A stretch of DNA of 45,752 nucleotides, from contig CANHZL010000003.1 of NCBI GenBank assembly GCA_947465345.1, positions 1-45,752 of the forward strand, in the 5' to 3' direction. A program made the position numbers and the translations under genes. This document shows positions 17,828-27,713 of this stretch, one piece after another. The DNA comes from Opitutia bacterium (GTDB lineage: Bacteria > Verrucomicrobiota > Verrucomicrobiae > Opitutales > UBA953). Below the pieces are notes generated by a model. That model did no database searches. It was not told the DNA's origin and saw nothing but the letters and a program-made list of their open reading frames with translations. Position 1 is the first letter of the stretch. Every line of letters begins with the position of its first letter.

Positions 17828-17971
17828 GTCAGTAAAGACGGCTAAGTCAGTGAAAGTCGAAGTCAGTATGGCCCGAAGTCGGTGAAAACAGACGGAAAGC
17901 CAGTCAGACAGAGAACATAACAGACGGTCAGTCAGGTAACAGACAACGAAAGCCAAGCTAGCACAGTCAGA
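17828..17971 (+). repeat. GTCAGT-rich imperfect repeat region
   Basis: GTCAGT or a one-base variant occurs at 17828, 17846, 17862, 17878, 17903, 17927, 17931 and 17966; the first four are spaced 18, 16 and 16 bases. A second motif, AACAGACGG, occurs at 17887 and 17919. The plus strand is purine-rich and no plausible protein is encoded on either strand. It is too irregular for a CRISPR array. Its role is unknown; a regulator binding array or an RNA element are possibilities. Confidence 0.55.
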
Positions 17972-17980
17972 TTAAGGTAC

Positions 17981-18014
17981 AGGGCCCCGGCCGCCGCAAG
18001 GTGACCGGGGTCCT
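17981..18014 (+). other. Stable hairpin upstream of mpl
   Basis: AGGGCCCCGG pairs with CCGGGGTCCT through ten base pairs (one G-T) around a 14-base loop. It is followed by a weak T-stretch (CCTGTTT), so it could end the hpf transcript or be part of a structured leader. A second, smaller hairpin (GGCGG/CCGCC, 18023-18038) follows directly. Confidence 0.5.
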
Positions 18015-18054
18015 CCTGTTTGGGCGGGTCACACCGCCTAAGTTTCTCGCCCTT

Positions 18055-18072
18055 AGCCCTCCGAGGGCTTTT
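18055..18072 (+). terminator. Terminator-like hairpin just before mpl
   Basis: AGCCCT-CCG-AGGGCT is followed by TTT, ending about 10 bases before the mpl start codon. The six-pair stem is short. If transcription of mpl starts upstream, this would act inside its leader as an attenuator or a block to ribosome access; otherwise it ends the hpf message. Confidence 0.45.
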
Positions 18073-18081
18073 ATCTGCCCT

Positions 18082-19494
18082 ATGCGCATTTATTTCATGG
18101 GCATCTGCGGTACGGCGATGGGTAACGCCGCCTTGCTGATGCGCGCCTTGGGTCATGAGGTCATGGGTTCTGACACGGGCATCTATCCGCCGATGTCCGA
18201 CCACCTGCGCGGTGCTGGCGTCGACATCCTCGAAGGTTGGTCCGCCGAACGCCTCGCCCAGCTCAAGCCTGACCTAGTCGTCGTGGGCAACGTCGCCTCC
18301 CGCGGTCACCCCGAAGTGGAATGGCTCCTTGAAGCCCGCACCCAGCCTTACGTCTCTCTCCCGGAACTCCTGCGCACGCGCCTGCTAAACGAACGTCGTA
18401 ACGTCGTCGTCGCAGGCACGCATGGCAAGACCACGACGACCTGCATGGCCGCGGTCTTGCTCAAGGCCAACGGTACGGAGCCGGGCTGGCTTGTCGGCGG
18501 CGTCCCGCGCGACCTCCCAGATTCTTCACACCCCGGTAAGCAGGGCGGTCCCTTCGTCATCGAAGGTGACGAATACGACACGGCCTTCTTCGATAAGCGT
18601 AGCAAGTTCATCCAGTATCTACCGCACGTGCTCGCGGTGAACAACTGCGAGTTCGATCACGCTGATATCTTCCGTGACCTCGACGACGTGCTCCGCACGT
18701 TCGCGCATGTCATTCGCATCGTTCCGCGCGACGGCGTAATCGTCGCGAATGGCGACGACGCCAACGTCCTCGGTCTGGTGAAGAACGTCACCTGGGCCCC
18801 AGTCGTCCGTGTGGGCACGGGCGCTGGTAATGATGCTATCATTGCCGACTTCCACGAATCCTCGACGGGCTCGTCCTTCACGTTGCGCTGGAAGGGTAAG
18901 GAGTGGGGCAGGGTGAAGTGGGCCCTCCCGGGACTCTTCAATGCCCGCAACGCGGCGATGGCCGCGGTCTCTGCCGGCCTGTTGATCGACGCTAAGGATC
19001 CGACGAAGCTGAAACTCGACGCGTTGGATAAGTTCCAAGGTGTGCAGCGTCGCCAGCAGGTGCTCGTCGACCGACCCGACCTGACGGTGATCGAAGATTT
19101 CGGCCATCACCCAACGGCGCTCGACCTGACGCTCGAATCCCTTCGAGCCCGCTACCCGAAGCATCGCCTCATCGCCTGCTTCGAGCCGCGGAGCAATACT
19201 GCCGCACGTAAGGTGATGCAGGACGCTTTCCGTGAGGCGCTCAAGAAGGCCGACGAGGTCTTCCTCGCCCCGCCTCATCGCGCCGACAAGCTCGGCGAAG
19301 AACGCTTCGACAGCGAAGGCGTGGCCGCCGCAATCACGCAGGCCGGCAAGAAGGGCTTCGCGCCGGTCTCGAACGAAGCGCTACTCACCGAGCTCACCGC
19401 GCTCGTAAAGTCGGACCAGTCCCGGCGCTGCGTGGTCTTCTTCTCGAATGGTGCCTTTGGCGGTATCATCAAGAAGTTCGCCCAGTCGGCGTGA
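18082..19494 (+). CDS. mpl: UDP-N-acetylmuramate:tripeptide ligase (murein recycling)
   Basis: Mpl joins the recycled tripeptide L-Ala-gamma-D-Glu-meso-Dap to UDP-MurNAc in the cytosol. The 470-residue product shows the Mpl-specific N-terminus (IYFMGICGTAMGNAALLMRALGHEVMGSDTGIYPPMS), distinct from MurC. The ATP loop is AGTHGKTTTTCMAAVLL and the central motif is FVIEGDEYDTAFFDKRSKF. The segments LPGLFNARNAAMAA and EDFGHHPTAL belong to the central and C-terminal Mur ligase domains. The start at 18082 is chosen because it begins exactly at the family N-terminus; an in-frame GTG at 18001 would add 27 residues encoded by the hairpin region. Its presence indicates a Gram-negative wall with Dap recycling. 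It converges with ribF with a single base between stops. Confidence 0.95.
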   Translation: MRIYFMGICGTAMGNAALLMRALGHEVMGSDTGIYPPMSDHLRGAGVDILEGWSAERLAQLKPDLVVVGNVASRGHPEVEWLLEARTQPYVSLPELLRTRLLNERRNVVVAGTHGKTTTTCMAAVLLKANGTEPGWLVGGVPRDLPDSSHPGKQGGPFVIEGDEYDTAFFDKRSKFIQYLPHVLAVNNCEFDHADIFRDLDDVLRTFAHVIRIVPRDGVIVANGDDANVLGLVKNVTWAPVVRVGTGAGNDAIIADFHESSTGSSFTLRWKGKEWGRVKWALPGLFNARNAAMAAVSAGLLIDAKDPTKLKLDALDKFQGVQRRQQVLVDRPDLTVIEDFGHHPTALDLTLESLRARYPKHRLIACFEPRSNTAARKVMQDAFREALKKADEVFLAPPHRADKLGEERFDSEGVAAAITQAGKKGFAPVSNEALLTELTALVKSDQSRRCVVFFSNGAFGGIIKKFAQSA

Positions 19495-19495
19495 C

Positions 19496-20395
19496 TTAAC
19501 CGATTAAGCCGAGCGCTTGTTTGGCGGCCGCCGAGTCTTTGGCGATCTGTGCCTGTAAGGCGGCGAGGTCGGGGAATTTCTGCTCGGCGCGGAGGCGTCG
19601 GACCCAACGCACGCGCACAGCGTCACCGGTGGTCGGCGCCAGACCGCGCAGCACATGCGCTTCGAGAAGGGGAGCGACGGGTCCGCTTTCGACGGTCGGC
19701 CGCTGGCCGTAGTTGGCGACGGCGGGCATCGCTTCTCCTTTGAAGATGACTTCGACGGCATAGACGCCGAAGGCTGGCTTGAGCTCGGGCTCCCAGGCAA
19801 TGTTCACGGTGGGGAAGCCGATGGTGCGGCCAAGGCGGCGTCCGCCGATGATGGTGCCTTCGGCTTCGTATGGCCTTAGCAGCATCGCGTTGGCGAGGGC
19901 TAGGTCGCCCGAGGCCAAGCACTGCCGGATCCGCGAACTGCTGACGGTCTCGTCGCCGAGACTGATTGCCGCGACGAGCCGAACGCTGAGGCCTTCGGCG
20001 TCGCCATGCGCGATGAGCGACTCCCCGTTGCCAGCGCGTCCGCGTCCATATTGGAAATTGGAACCGACGTGGAGCGACTTCAGGTGAGGGAAGGTCTTCT
20101 TCAGCCACTTCGGGAAATCCGCCGCTTCGATACCGGCGTGATTGCGATCAAATTTCTCGTGATGAATCAACTGGGCGCCGGCTTCGGTCAGGCGGTCGTC
20201 CTTCTGGCCACGGGTGAAGATTAGCGGGACTGACGACTCCGGTCGCAGGACTTTGCTCGGGTGCGGGTCATAGGTGAGCACGCCGACAAGGCCTCCGTCC
20301 GCGCGGGCGGCCTCGCGGGCGGAATGCAGGACGGCGCGATGGCCGAGGTGCACGCCGTCGAAGGCGCCGATAGCGAGATGGAGGGGCGTCGTCAT
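19496..20395 (-). CDS. ribF: Bifunctional riboflavin kinase / FMN adenylyltransferase
   Basis: RibF makes FMN and then FAD from riboflavin. The 299-residue protein has an N-terminal FMN adenylyltransferase domain with the nucleotidyltransferase motif [15 protein letters not shown] and the second motif [13 protein letters not shown]. The C-terminal riboflavin kinase domain begins near residue 180 with [16 protein letters not shown] and contains [11 protein letters not shown]. The usual kinase PTAN motif reads PTVN here, a conservative change. The start overlaps the truB stop by four bases. The gene is last in a nrnA-truB-ribF operon. Confidence 0.96.
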   Translation of the reverse strand: MTTPLHLAIGAFDGVHLGHRAVLHSAREAARADGGLVGVLTYDPHPSKVLRPESSVPLIFTRGQKDDRLTEAGAQLIHHEKFDRNHAGIEAADFPKWLKKTFPHLKSLHVGSNFQYGRGRAGNGESLIAHGDAEGLSVRLVAAISLGDETVSSSRIRQCLASGDLALANAMLLRPYEAEGTIIGGRRLGRTIGFPTVNIAWEPELKPAFGVYAVEVIFKGEAMPAVANYGQRPTVESGPVAPLLEAHVLRGLAPTTGDAVRVRWVRRLRAEQKFPDLAALQAQIAKDSAAAKQALGLIG

Positions 20396-21111
20396 GCGGC
20401 GGGCGCGGCTTCGCTCACGGGCACAAGGGCGGCGACGAGCTGGTCGTCGCTCATCGCACCGAGCTGCGGTAGCGTGTGGCCACGTGCAAGGTCGAGTTGG
20501 CCGGAGCGGGTGCGGCGGAGCATCGAGAGGTGGGCGCCGGGCCCGAGCTTGCGGCCGAGGTCAAGCGCCAGCGTGCGCACATAGGTGCCTTTGGTGCAGC
20601 GGACGCGGAAGTTGATCTTGGGGCTCTGCCACGCGAGCAGTTCGAATTCGGAAATGTTGATGGCGCGGGGCTCGCGGACGACTTCGATGCCCTTGCGGGC
20701 GAGGTCATAGAGCTTCTGTCCGCCAATCTTCTTAGCCGAATGCATCGGCGGAATCTGAAACTGGTTGCCTAGCATCGAGGAGAGGGCCGCGCGTACCTGG
20801 GCTTCGGAAATTTCCAGGACGGGGTTGGTCTCCAGCGTCTCGCCTTCGGCGTCTTGGGTGTCGGTGACGATTCCGAGCGTGGCCTCGCCGAGGTATTCCT
20901 TGTCCTGGGCCATCAGCTGGTCTGAAGCCTTGGTGGCCTTGCCGACGAGTACGATGAGCAGGCCAGTGGCCATCGGGTCGAGCGTGCCGGCGTGGCCGAC
21001 GCGACGCGTGCGGTAGAGTCGACGAACGCTATCCACGACGTCGTGCGAGGTGATGCCTTGCGGCTTGTCGACGAGCAACACGCCCGCGGGTTCGGCGAAG
21101 GACTCGCTCAT
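20392..21111 (-). CDS. truB: tRNA pseudouridine(55) synthase
   Basis: TruB forms pseudouridine 55 in the T-loop of tRNAs. The 239-residue protein has the catalytic Asp in [15 protein letters not shown] (near residue 43) and the N-terminal [17 protein letters not shown]. Other family motifs are [43 protein letters not shown] and the [16 protein letters not shown] segment. It lacks a long C-terminal PUA domain, so it is on the short side compared with E. coli (314 residues). It overlaps ribF and nrnA by four bases at each end, a tightly coupled trio. Confidence 0.96.
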   Translation of the reverse strand: MSESFAEPAGVLLVDKPQGITSHDVVDSVRRLYRTRRVGHAGTLDPMATGLLIVLVGKATKASDQLMAQDKEYLGEATLGIVTDTQDAEGETLETNPVLEISEAQVRAALSSMLGNQFQIPPMHSAKKIGGQKLYDLARKGIEVVREPRAINISEFELLAWQSPKINFRVRCTKGTYVRTLALDLGRKLGPGAHLSMLRRTRSGQLDLARGHTLPQLGAMSDDQLVAALVPVSEAAPAA

Positions 21112-22109
21112 TTCGCCGAGTATTCGCGGTAGTGGGCGATGACGATACCGAGGATCTTCTCGCGGTCCTGCGGGAGACGGCAGCCCTGCATATTAAAGCC
21201 GGCCGCGAGCATATGGCCGCCGCCGTTAAGCTTGCCCGCGCAGAGGTCGAGGCGGAGCTTCGGGTCGCGGCCGCGCAGGCTACCACGGATGCCGTCGGCA
21301 CCTTCTTCCATGAGCACGGCGATCTCGACGCCCTCGACGGAGCGGGGGAATTCGACGAGGCCTTCCTTGTCTTCTTTGGAGGTGCCGGTCGCGGCGTAGT
21401 CCGCTTGGGTGAGTTCCCCGGAGCAGATTTTACCCTCTTCGTGGAAGAGGATGGTGTTGAGGAAGCGCTTCGTGAGCTCGAGCTTGCCGCGGCTTTCCTG
21501 TTCGAAGACGCGGTAGTTGGCCTCGGCGGGGTCGGCACCGCGGCGGACAAGTTCGGCGATGATTGCGAAGACGTCGGCGGTGGTGCTGCGGTAGCAGAAG
21601 CGGCCGGTGTCGGTCAGGATGCCGAGGTGTAGGGCTTTGGCAGTGATGGTGTCGACGACCAGGCCCTGGGCGAGGGCGCCAGCGGCGAGGATATGGCAGG
21701 TCGCGGCGGCCTCGCGCACGACGATGTTGGTCTGCGCGTAATCAGGATTCGAGGCGTGGTGGTCGATGTTGGCCACGACGCCAGCCGGGAACTTGGCGAG
21801 CAGTTCCGTCCCTACGCGGGACGCATCGGCACAGTCGACCGTGACAGCGACGCGGTCGGTCGCGTCATAATCGGCGGCTTTAACGAACTTCACCCCTTCG
21901 GCGTAGGGGACGAGATTCGGGGGGATGCGGTCGCGGTTCACGCAGATCGCGTCGATGCCTTCGGCTAGGAGCATTCGGCAGAGAGCGGTCTGCGAGCCGA
22001 TGCAGTCCCCATCGGGGCGCATATGGCCTAATACGGCTACTTTCTGGCCTTTGAGACCCTTGATGAGGTCTCGGAGGGCCTCGCCCGCCGCTTGCATGCT
22101 GATACCCAT
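21108..22109 (-). CDS. nrnA: DHH-family phosphoesterase, NrnA-type oligoribonuclease
   Basis: NrnA-like enzymes degrade short RNA oligomers and often also 3'-phosphoadenosine 5'-phosphate. The 333-residue protein carries the DHH domain motifs [23 protein letters not shown], the hallmark [11 protein letters not shown], and [15 protein letters not shown]. The C-terminal DHHA1 domain ends with [14 protein letters not shown]. The start MGISMQ is preferred; a frame open further upstream adds 16 residues unlike the family, and [10 protein letters not shown] at 22097 is an alternative. In many bacteria this gene sits between rbfA and truB. Here truB follows as expected, but rbfA is about 10 kb away. 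Confidence 0.93.
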   Translation of the reverse strand: MGISMQAAGEALRDLIKGLKGQKVAVLGHMRPDGDCIGSQTALCRMLLAEGIDAICVNRDRIPPNLVPYAEGVKFVKAADYDATDRVAVTVDCADASRVGTELLAKFPAGVVANIDHHASNPDYAQTNIVVREAAATCHILAAGALAQGLVVDTITAKALHLGILTDTGRFCYRSTTADVFAIIAELVRRGADPAEANYRVFEQESRGKLELTKRFLNTILFHEEGKICSGELTQADYAATGTSKEDKEGLVEFPRSVEGVEIAVLMEEGADGIRGSLRGRDPKLRLDLCAGKLNGGGHMLAAGFNMQGCRLPQDREKILGIVIAHYREYSAK

Positions 22110-22190
22110 GGTTTTGCGGATTAAGAAACAGGCGGGGCCCGTTGCTGGCAAAGGCAAAAGGCAGGGTTATTACCAACATCGGGGGAACGC

Positions 22191-22218
22191 TTGAACCTAC
22201 CCGCAGTTCGGGCATAGT
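22191..22218 (+). promoter_or_regulatory. Weak candidate promoter for clpC
   Basis: TTGAAC and CATAGT are spaced by 16 bases, each with four of six consensus matches, about 47 bases before the clpC start. No CtsR box and no CIRCE element were seen in the 155-bp divergent region. Confidence 0.3.
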
Positions 22219-22238
22219 CCCTGCTACCAACCCCATAC

Positions 22239-22251
22239 GGGCGTTTCGCCC
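22239..22251 (+). other. Short hairpin in the clpC leader
   Basis: GGGCG-TTT-CGCCC forms a perfect five-pair hairpin ending 13 bases before the clpC start codon. It has no T-run after it, so it is not a terminator; it may influence ribosome loading. Confidence 0.3.
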
Positions 22252-22264
22252 AAACCCACTTTCC

Positions 22265-24817
<2,553 letters not shown>

Positions 24818-24820
24818 GCG

Positions 24821-25168
24821 ATGAATCGTCTGGTCACGGCAGGTCTCCTCGGCGCGATTGCGATCGCGCTGGGGGCCTTCGGCGCCCATGGATTGAAGGA
24901 CAAGCTCGCGCTCATCCCGGAAGCCGCGGGCTGGTGGCAGACGGCCACCTTCTATCTGCTGACGCACGCCGTGGCTATAGGTGCCATCGCCGCGCGATCC
25001 GCATTGCCGGCCCGCCTTTGGGCTGCTGGCTCCGTGATTTTTGCAGGGACACTTTATGCGATGGCCCTGGGCGGGCCCCGCTGGTTCGGCGCCATTACGC
25101 CGATTGGTGGTTCGATGCTGATCGCTGGATGGCTGGTGCTAGCCTGGACTTCTCGCAGGGAATCCTGA
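24821..25168 (+). CDS. DUF423 family small membrane protein
   Basis: The 115-residue integral membrane protein belongs to the YgdD/DUF423 family of unknown function. It shows the family motif LGAFGAHGLKDKL near the N-terminus, the TATFYLLTHAVAIGAIAA helix, a third helix (AAGSVIFAGTLYAMALGG) and a final one (TPIGGSMLIAGWLVLAW). There are four predicted membrane helices. The start is three bases after the clpC stop codon, so it is probably co-expressed with clpC. A link to proteolysis is not implied by the family. Confidence 0.92.
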   Translation: MNRLVTAGLLGAIAIALGAFGAHGLKDKLALIPEAAGWWQTATFYLLTHAVAIGAIAARSALPARLWAAGSVIFAGTLYAMALGGPRWFGAITPIGGSMLIAGWLVLAWTSRRES

Positions 25169-25203
25169 CTTGCCGAAGCCGCTTCAGCCTCCGACCGTGA
25201 GGC

Positions 25204-25608
25204 ATGGCGGAGTATTTCACTTATCATGACGACGGCGGCGAGGACCTCGAGCCTGCCGCCCGCGAGGTGGCTTGCCGTTATTTCCTCGATGCGGGTCCGC
25301 AGCACACGGAGTTCGTGACGCAGTTCCTCGGGCCCAGCGAGTGCGGTAAGTTTGACGTGCTCTGGGAAGAGTCCGACTGGACCGAAGAAGTCACCGTAGC
25401 CGTCGCTTGGATGCCCCGGGGCAAACTGCAGGGCTTCGAACTTTGGCAGGCGCTCTCCTTGGCTTTCTGGAACGTGAAGAAAGAGGGCGAGTATTGGGAA
25501 AATGCCGACTGCATCGAAATCATCGACCGACCTGATACCTTGGTCGATGCGGACGCCTTCCGGGCTGTTTTGACGGCCGTTTGGGCCAAGGAAGCTGACG
25601 ACGAATAG
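25204..25608 (+). CDS. Hypothetical acidic protein
   Basis: The 134-residue product is acidic, rich in Glu, Asp and Trp, and has no signal peptide or membrane segment. It looks like one compact alpha/beta domain: VTVAVAWMPRGKLQGFELWQALSLAFWNVKK reads as a strand followed by a helix, with a final helix FRAVLTAVWAKE. I recognise no family. Codon use matches the neighbours. It lies between the DUF423 gene and the peroxidase gene on the same strand with short gaps (35 and 45 bases), so it may belong to the clpC transcript. It is probably a real gene. Confidence 0.7.
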   Translation: MAEYFTYHDDGGEDLEPAAREVACRYFLDAGPQHTEFVTQFLGPSECGKFDVLWEESDWTEEVTVAVAWMPRGKLQGFELWQALSLAFWNVKKEGEYWENADCIEIIDRPDTLVDADAFRAVLTAVWAKEADDE

Positions 25609-25653
25609 TCGGCGTCCGCTTGCCACCGGGTCGGCTGTGGCTATGTTGTCCTC

Positions 25654-26199
25654 ATGCGACTCCTCGCCCTGACCCTAACAATCCTCATGACTTCCTTGCA
25701 CGCCGAAGATAGCGCCCCCGGGTTGCTCGGCGTCCCAGTGAAGGACATCGACGGCAAGGCGACCACGCTCGGAGCCGTCAAGGGCGGCAAGGCCTGGCTT
25801 GTGGTCAATGTCGCCAGCCAGTGCGGCTATACTCGCCAGTACGCCGGCCTCCAGGCGTTGTATGATAACTTTAAGGCCAAGGGCCTCGTCGTCGCCGGTT
25901 TCCCGTGCAATGACTTTGGCGGCCAGGAACCTGCTTCGGAAAAAGAGATCAAGAAGTTCTGTAAGACGAACTTCAAGGTGACCTTCCCCATGTATGGCAA
26001 GGTGGCCATCAAGGGCAACGACGCGCACCCGCTGTTCGAGAAACTCGCCGGCAAGGACGCGGGTCACCCGGGCCCCGTGGGTTGGAATTTTAATAAGTTC
26101 CTCATCGGCGCGGACGGTAAGCTGATTGCCCGCTTTGGTTCTGACGTCGAGCCCGACTCCGAAGAGCTTGAGAAGGCCATCGCTAAGGCGTTGAAGTAA
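25654..26199 (+). CDS. Glutathione peroxidase family protein, exported
   Basis: This thiol peroxidase of the GPx family reduces hydroperoxides. In bacteria the electron donor is usually thioredoxin rather than glutathione. The 181-residue protein begins with a signal peptide (MRLLALTLTILMTSLHA), so it is predicted periplasmic. The peroxidatic Cys is in ASQCGYTRQY, with an ordinary Cys codon rather than selenocysteine. The second conserved Cys region reads GFPCNDFGGQEP; the family norm at that place is NQF, so Gln is replaced by Asp. The Trp-Asn pair is in VGWNFNKFLIG. A partner reductase is not visible. Confidence 0.93.
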   Translation: MRLLALTLTILMTSLHAEDSAPGLLGVPVKDIDGKATTLGAVKGGKAWLVVNVASQCGYTRQYAGLQALYDNFKAKGLVVAGFPCNDFGGQEPASEKEIKKFCKTNFKVTFPMYGKVAIKGNDAHPLFEKLAGKDAGHPGPVGWNFNKFLIGADGKLIARFGSDVEPDSEELEKAIAKALK

Positions 26200-26244
26200 C
26201 CGCGCTTTGACTTTCGGTCGGGTTGGCCTAGCAAGGGGAATCCC

Positions 26245-26447
26245 CATATTGAGCTACATCGCTATGTTATCAATTCGCTGGAGCCGGCCTGGTTAATCCT
26301 CGGCGAATCGTTCGGAGTGCGGTGTCGATGGAAGTAAAATCGGTGACGCCCGTCCACGACTTTCCTTAAGCCGAAGTTTATCCGAAGCTCTGGGCGCTCG
26401 CCCAGAAGGTCGATCTCCCGAGGAAGAAAGAGACTAAGGCGAAGTAG
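26245..26447 (+). pseudogene. Possible relic of a decayed coding gene
   Basis: Two short frames read like protein but are broken. Frame one (26245-26337) translates as HIELHRYVINSLEPAWLILG plus 10 more residues, then stops. Frame two starts near 26328 (MEVKSVTPVHDFP), hits a stop at 26367, and continues as AEVYPKLWALAQKVDLPRKK plus ETKAK to a stop at 26445. A frameshift and one nonsense codon would explain this. The family is not recognised. It lies in the otherwise empty 234-base gap between the peroxidase and ferredoxin genes and overlaps the last codons of the latter. Chance open frames remain possible. Confidence 0.35.
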
Positions 26448-26793
26448 GCCCGGCTATGCGGAGGTCCACGACGACCTTTCCGCCGACGAGGTGCTCGGTG
26501 ATGATGCGATCAAGGTTCTCCGGCGTGCACTGGCCATACCAGACGCCTTCCGGATAGACCACGGCGACGGGCCCGGCGACGCAGACGCGAAGGCAGTCGG
26601 CCTTTGTGCGCTGGATGCCGCCTTTCTCCGAGAGCCCCAGCTGCTTCAGCCGCGTCTTCAGGTGCTCCCATGATTTCGCCGCGAGTTCGCCGCCGCCGCA
26701 GGCCTGCTCGGTCGACTTCACGCAGAGGAAGATATGCCGGCGGGTGGCGTCCAATCCCAACGCCTCGGCTGCGCGGGTGGCTTCCGGGTTCAT
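26434..26793 (-). CDS. Thioredoxin-like [2Fe-2S] ferredoxin
   Basis: This small electron-transfer protein of the thioredoxin-fold [2Fe-2S] type has 119 residues. The four cluster cysteines are in the expected order: CVKSTEQAC (C-x7-C) in the first half and DCLRVC (C-x3-C) in the second. The typical [14 protein letters not shown] segment follows. The redox partner cannot be told. The start overlaps the stop of the RNase D-like gene as ATGA, so the two are co-translated, an odd functional pairing. The 3' end overlaps the gene relic on the other strand. Confidence 0.92.
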   Translation of the reverse strand: MNPEATRAAEALGLDATRRHIFLCVKSTEQACGGGELAAKSWEHLKTRLKQLGLSEKGGIQRTKADCLRVCVAGPVAVVYPEGVWYGQCTPENLDRIITEHLVGGKVVVDLRIAGPTSP

Positions 26794-27551
26794 TCGAACC
26801 GCGGGATCAGGCCGTCCTTCTCGAGCTTCAGGAACAGCTCGCGGCTGAACCAGGCGTCGTTGGCGGCATATTGGATCTGACGTTCGTCGAGCGGCTTCGC
26901 CCAGTTCGAGGTCTGCACCTTCTTCGACTTCTTCATCTGCAGCTGCAGGAAGTGGGCGGCGAGGGCTTGGAGGCCCGTGTTCACCAGGCCAGTCTTCTTT
27001 GTGTGGTCGGCGATATCGATGAAAGCACGGTCATCGAACGGCGCCCGGGCGCGGAGGTTCTTGACGTCATCGCGCACGGCGACTCCGACCTTGGCTTGGC
27101 GTTCATTGCAGAGGACGGGGAAGGCGAGGGGGATGCCGCCGCAATGGTCGAGGCGGAAGACGAAGATGTGGTGTTCACCCGCGAGCTGCAGGATCGAAGG
27201 TAGGTTGTATTCGCCGCGGGTATGGGACGGCTTGGTTTCGGTGTCGAAGCCCAGGACGCGGTCACGGGCGAGCGAAGCGATGGCCTTGGCGGCGTCTTTT
27301 TCGGTTTCGATCAGTTCGATCGGCCCGTGCCACTCGCCGACGGGCAGGGACTCGATGAAATCTTTTTCTATGCGGATGCCGCCCTGACCTCGTCCGCCTT
27401 GGGTATTGGTTTGGGCTTCTGCGCCCGGTTCGGCGGCTTCTGGCTGGTTTTCGGACTCTTCCACGAGGGGAAGGCAAAGCACCCGTCGCCCATTGGCAAC
27501 CAGAGACTCGGAAGGGTGGGAAAAAAGCGTTGACCGTGCCCGCACCGTCAC
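26790..27551 (-). CDS. 3'-5' exonuclease, RNase D-like (DEDDy)
   Basis: The 3'-5' exonuclease domain covers about residues 75-250. All DEDDy motifs are visible: Exo I in [10 protein letters not shown], Exo II in [12 protein letters not shown], and Exo III in [14 protein letters not shown] (Tyr and Asp). There is no HRDC domain, so it is a short RNase D relative that probably trims structured RNA; the exact substrate is unknown. The start is uncertain. The ATG at 27551 gives a 75-residue disordered, Gln/Glu-rich tail whose codons overlap the likely promoter of the opposite-strand tRNA. A GTG at 27464 would shorten the tail by 29 residues and avoid that overlap. Confidence 0.9.
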   Translation of the reverse strand: MTVRARSTLFSHPSESLVANGRRVLCLPLVEESENQPEAAEPGAEAQTNTQGGRGQGGIRIEKDFIESLPVGEWHGPIELIETEKDAAKAIASLARDRVLGFDTETKPSHTRGEYNLPSILQLAGEHHIFVFRLDHCGGIPLAFPVLCNERQAKVGVAVRDDVKNLRARAPFDDRAFIDIADHTKKTGLVNTGLQALAAHFLQLQMKKSKKVQTSNWAKPLDERQIQYAANDAWFSRELFLKLEKDGLIPRFE

Positions 27552-27558
27552 CTTTGTT
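27530..27558 (+). promoter_or_regulatory. Candidate promoter of tRNA-Ala
   Basis: TTGACC (five of six matches to the -35 consensus) lies 45 bases upstream of the tRNA. The -10 region 17 bases later (TTTGTT) is poor. The -35 box is good enough to mention but the site is uncertain. Confidence 0.35.
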
Positions 27559-27574
27559 TACCTTCCCATTTAAA

Positions 27575-27650
<76 letters not shown>

Positions 27651-27657
27651 TTCAAAC

Positions 27658-27695
27658 CCGGCCGTCTTCCCTTGGGGAGGCGGCCGGACTCTTTT
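27658..27695 (+). terminator. Rho-independent terminator of tRNA-Ala
   Basis: CCGGCCG pairs with CGGCCGG, and the stem continues with wobble pairs to about 14 bp around a very small loop. CTCTTTT follows. It begins 7 bases after the tRNA CCA end. Confidence 0.85.
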
Positions 27696-27713
27696 GGCGC
27701 GATGGCGACCGGC

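Noticed and set aside
17828..17971. CRISPR array
   Set aside because: The repeated unit is only six bases with irregular spacing and no cas gene is near.
18001..18081. Upstream GTG start for mpl
   Set aside because: It would add 27 residues coded by hairpin DNA, while the family N-terminus begins exactly at the ATG at 18082.
22110..22264. CtsR box or CIRCE element upstream of clpC
   Set aside because: Neither the GGTCAAA repeat nor the GCACTC/GAGTGC inverted repeat is present.
25810..25840. Selenocysteine in the glutathione peroxidase
   Set aside because: The active-site codon is TGC, an ordinary cysteine, with no in-frame TGA.
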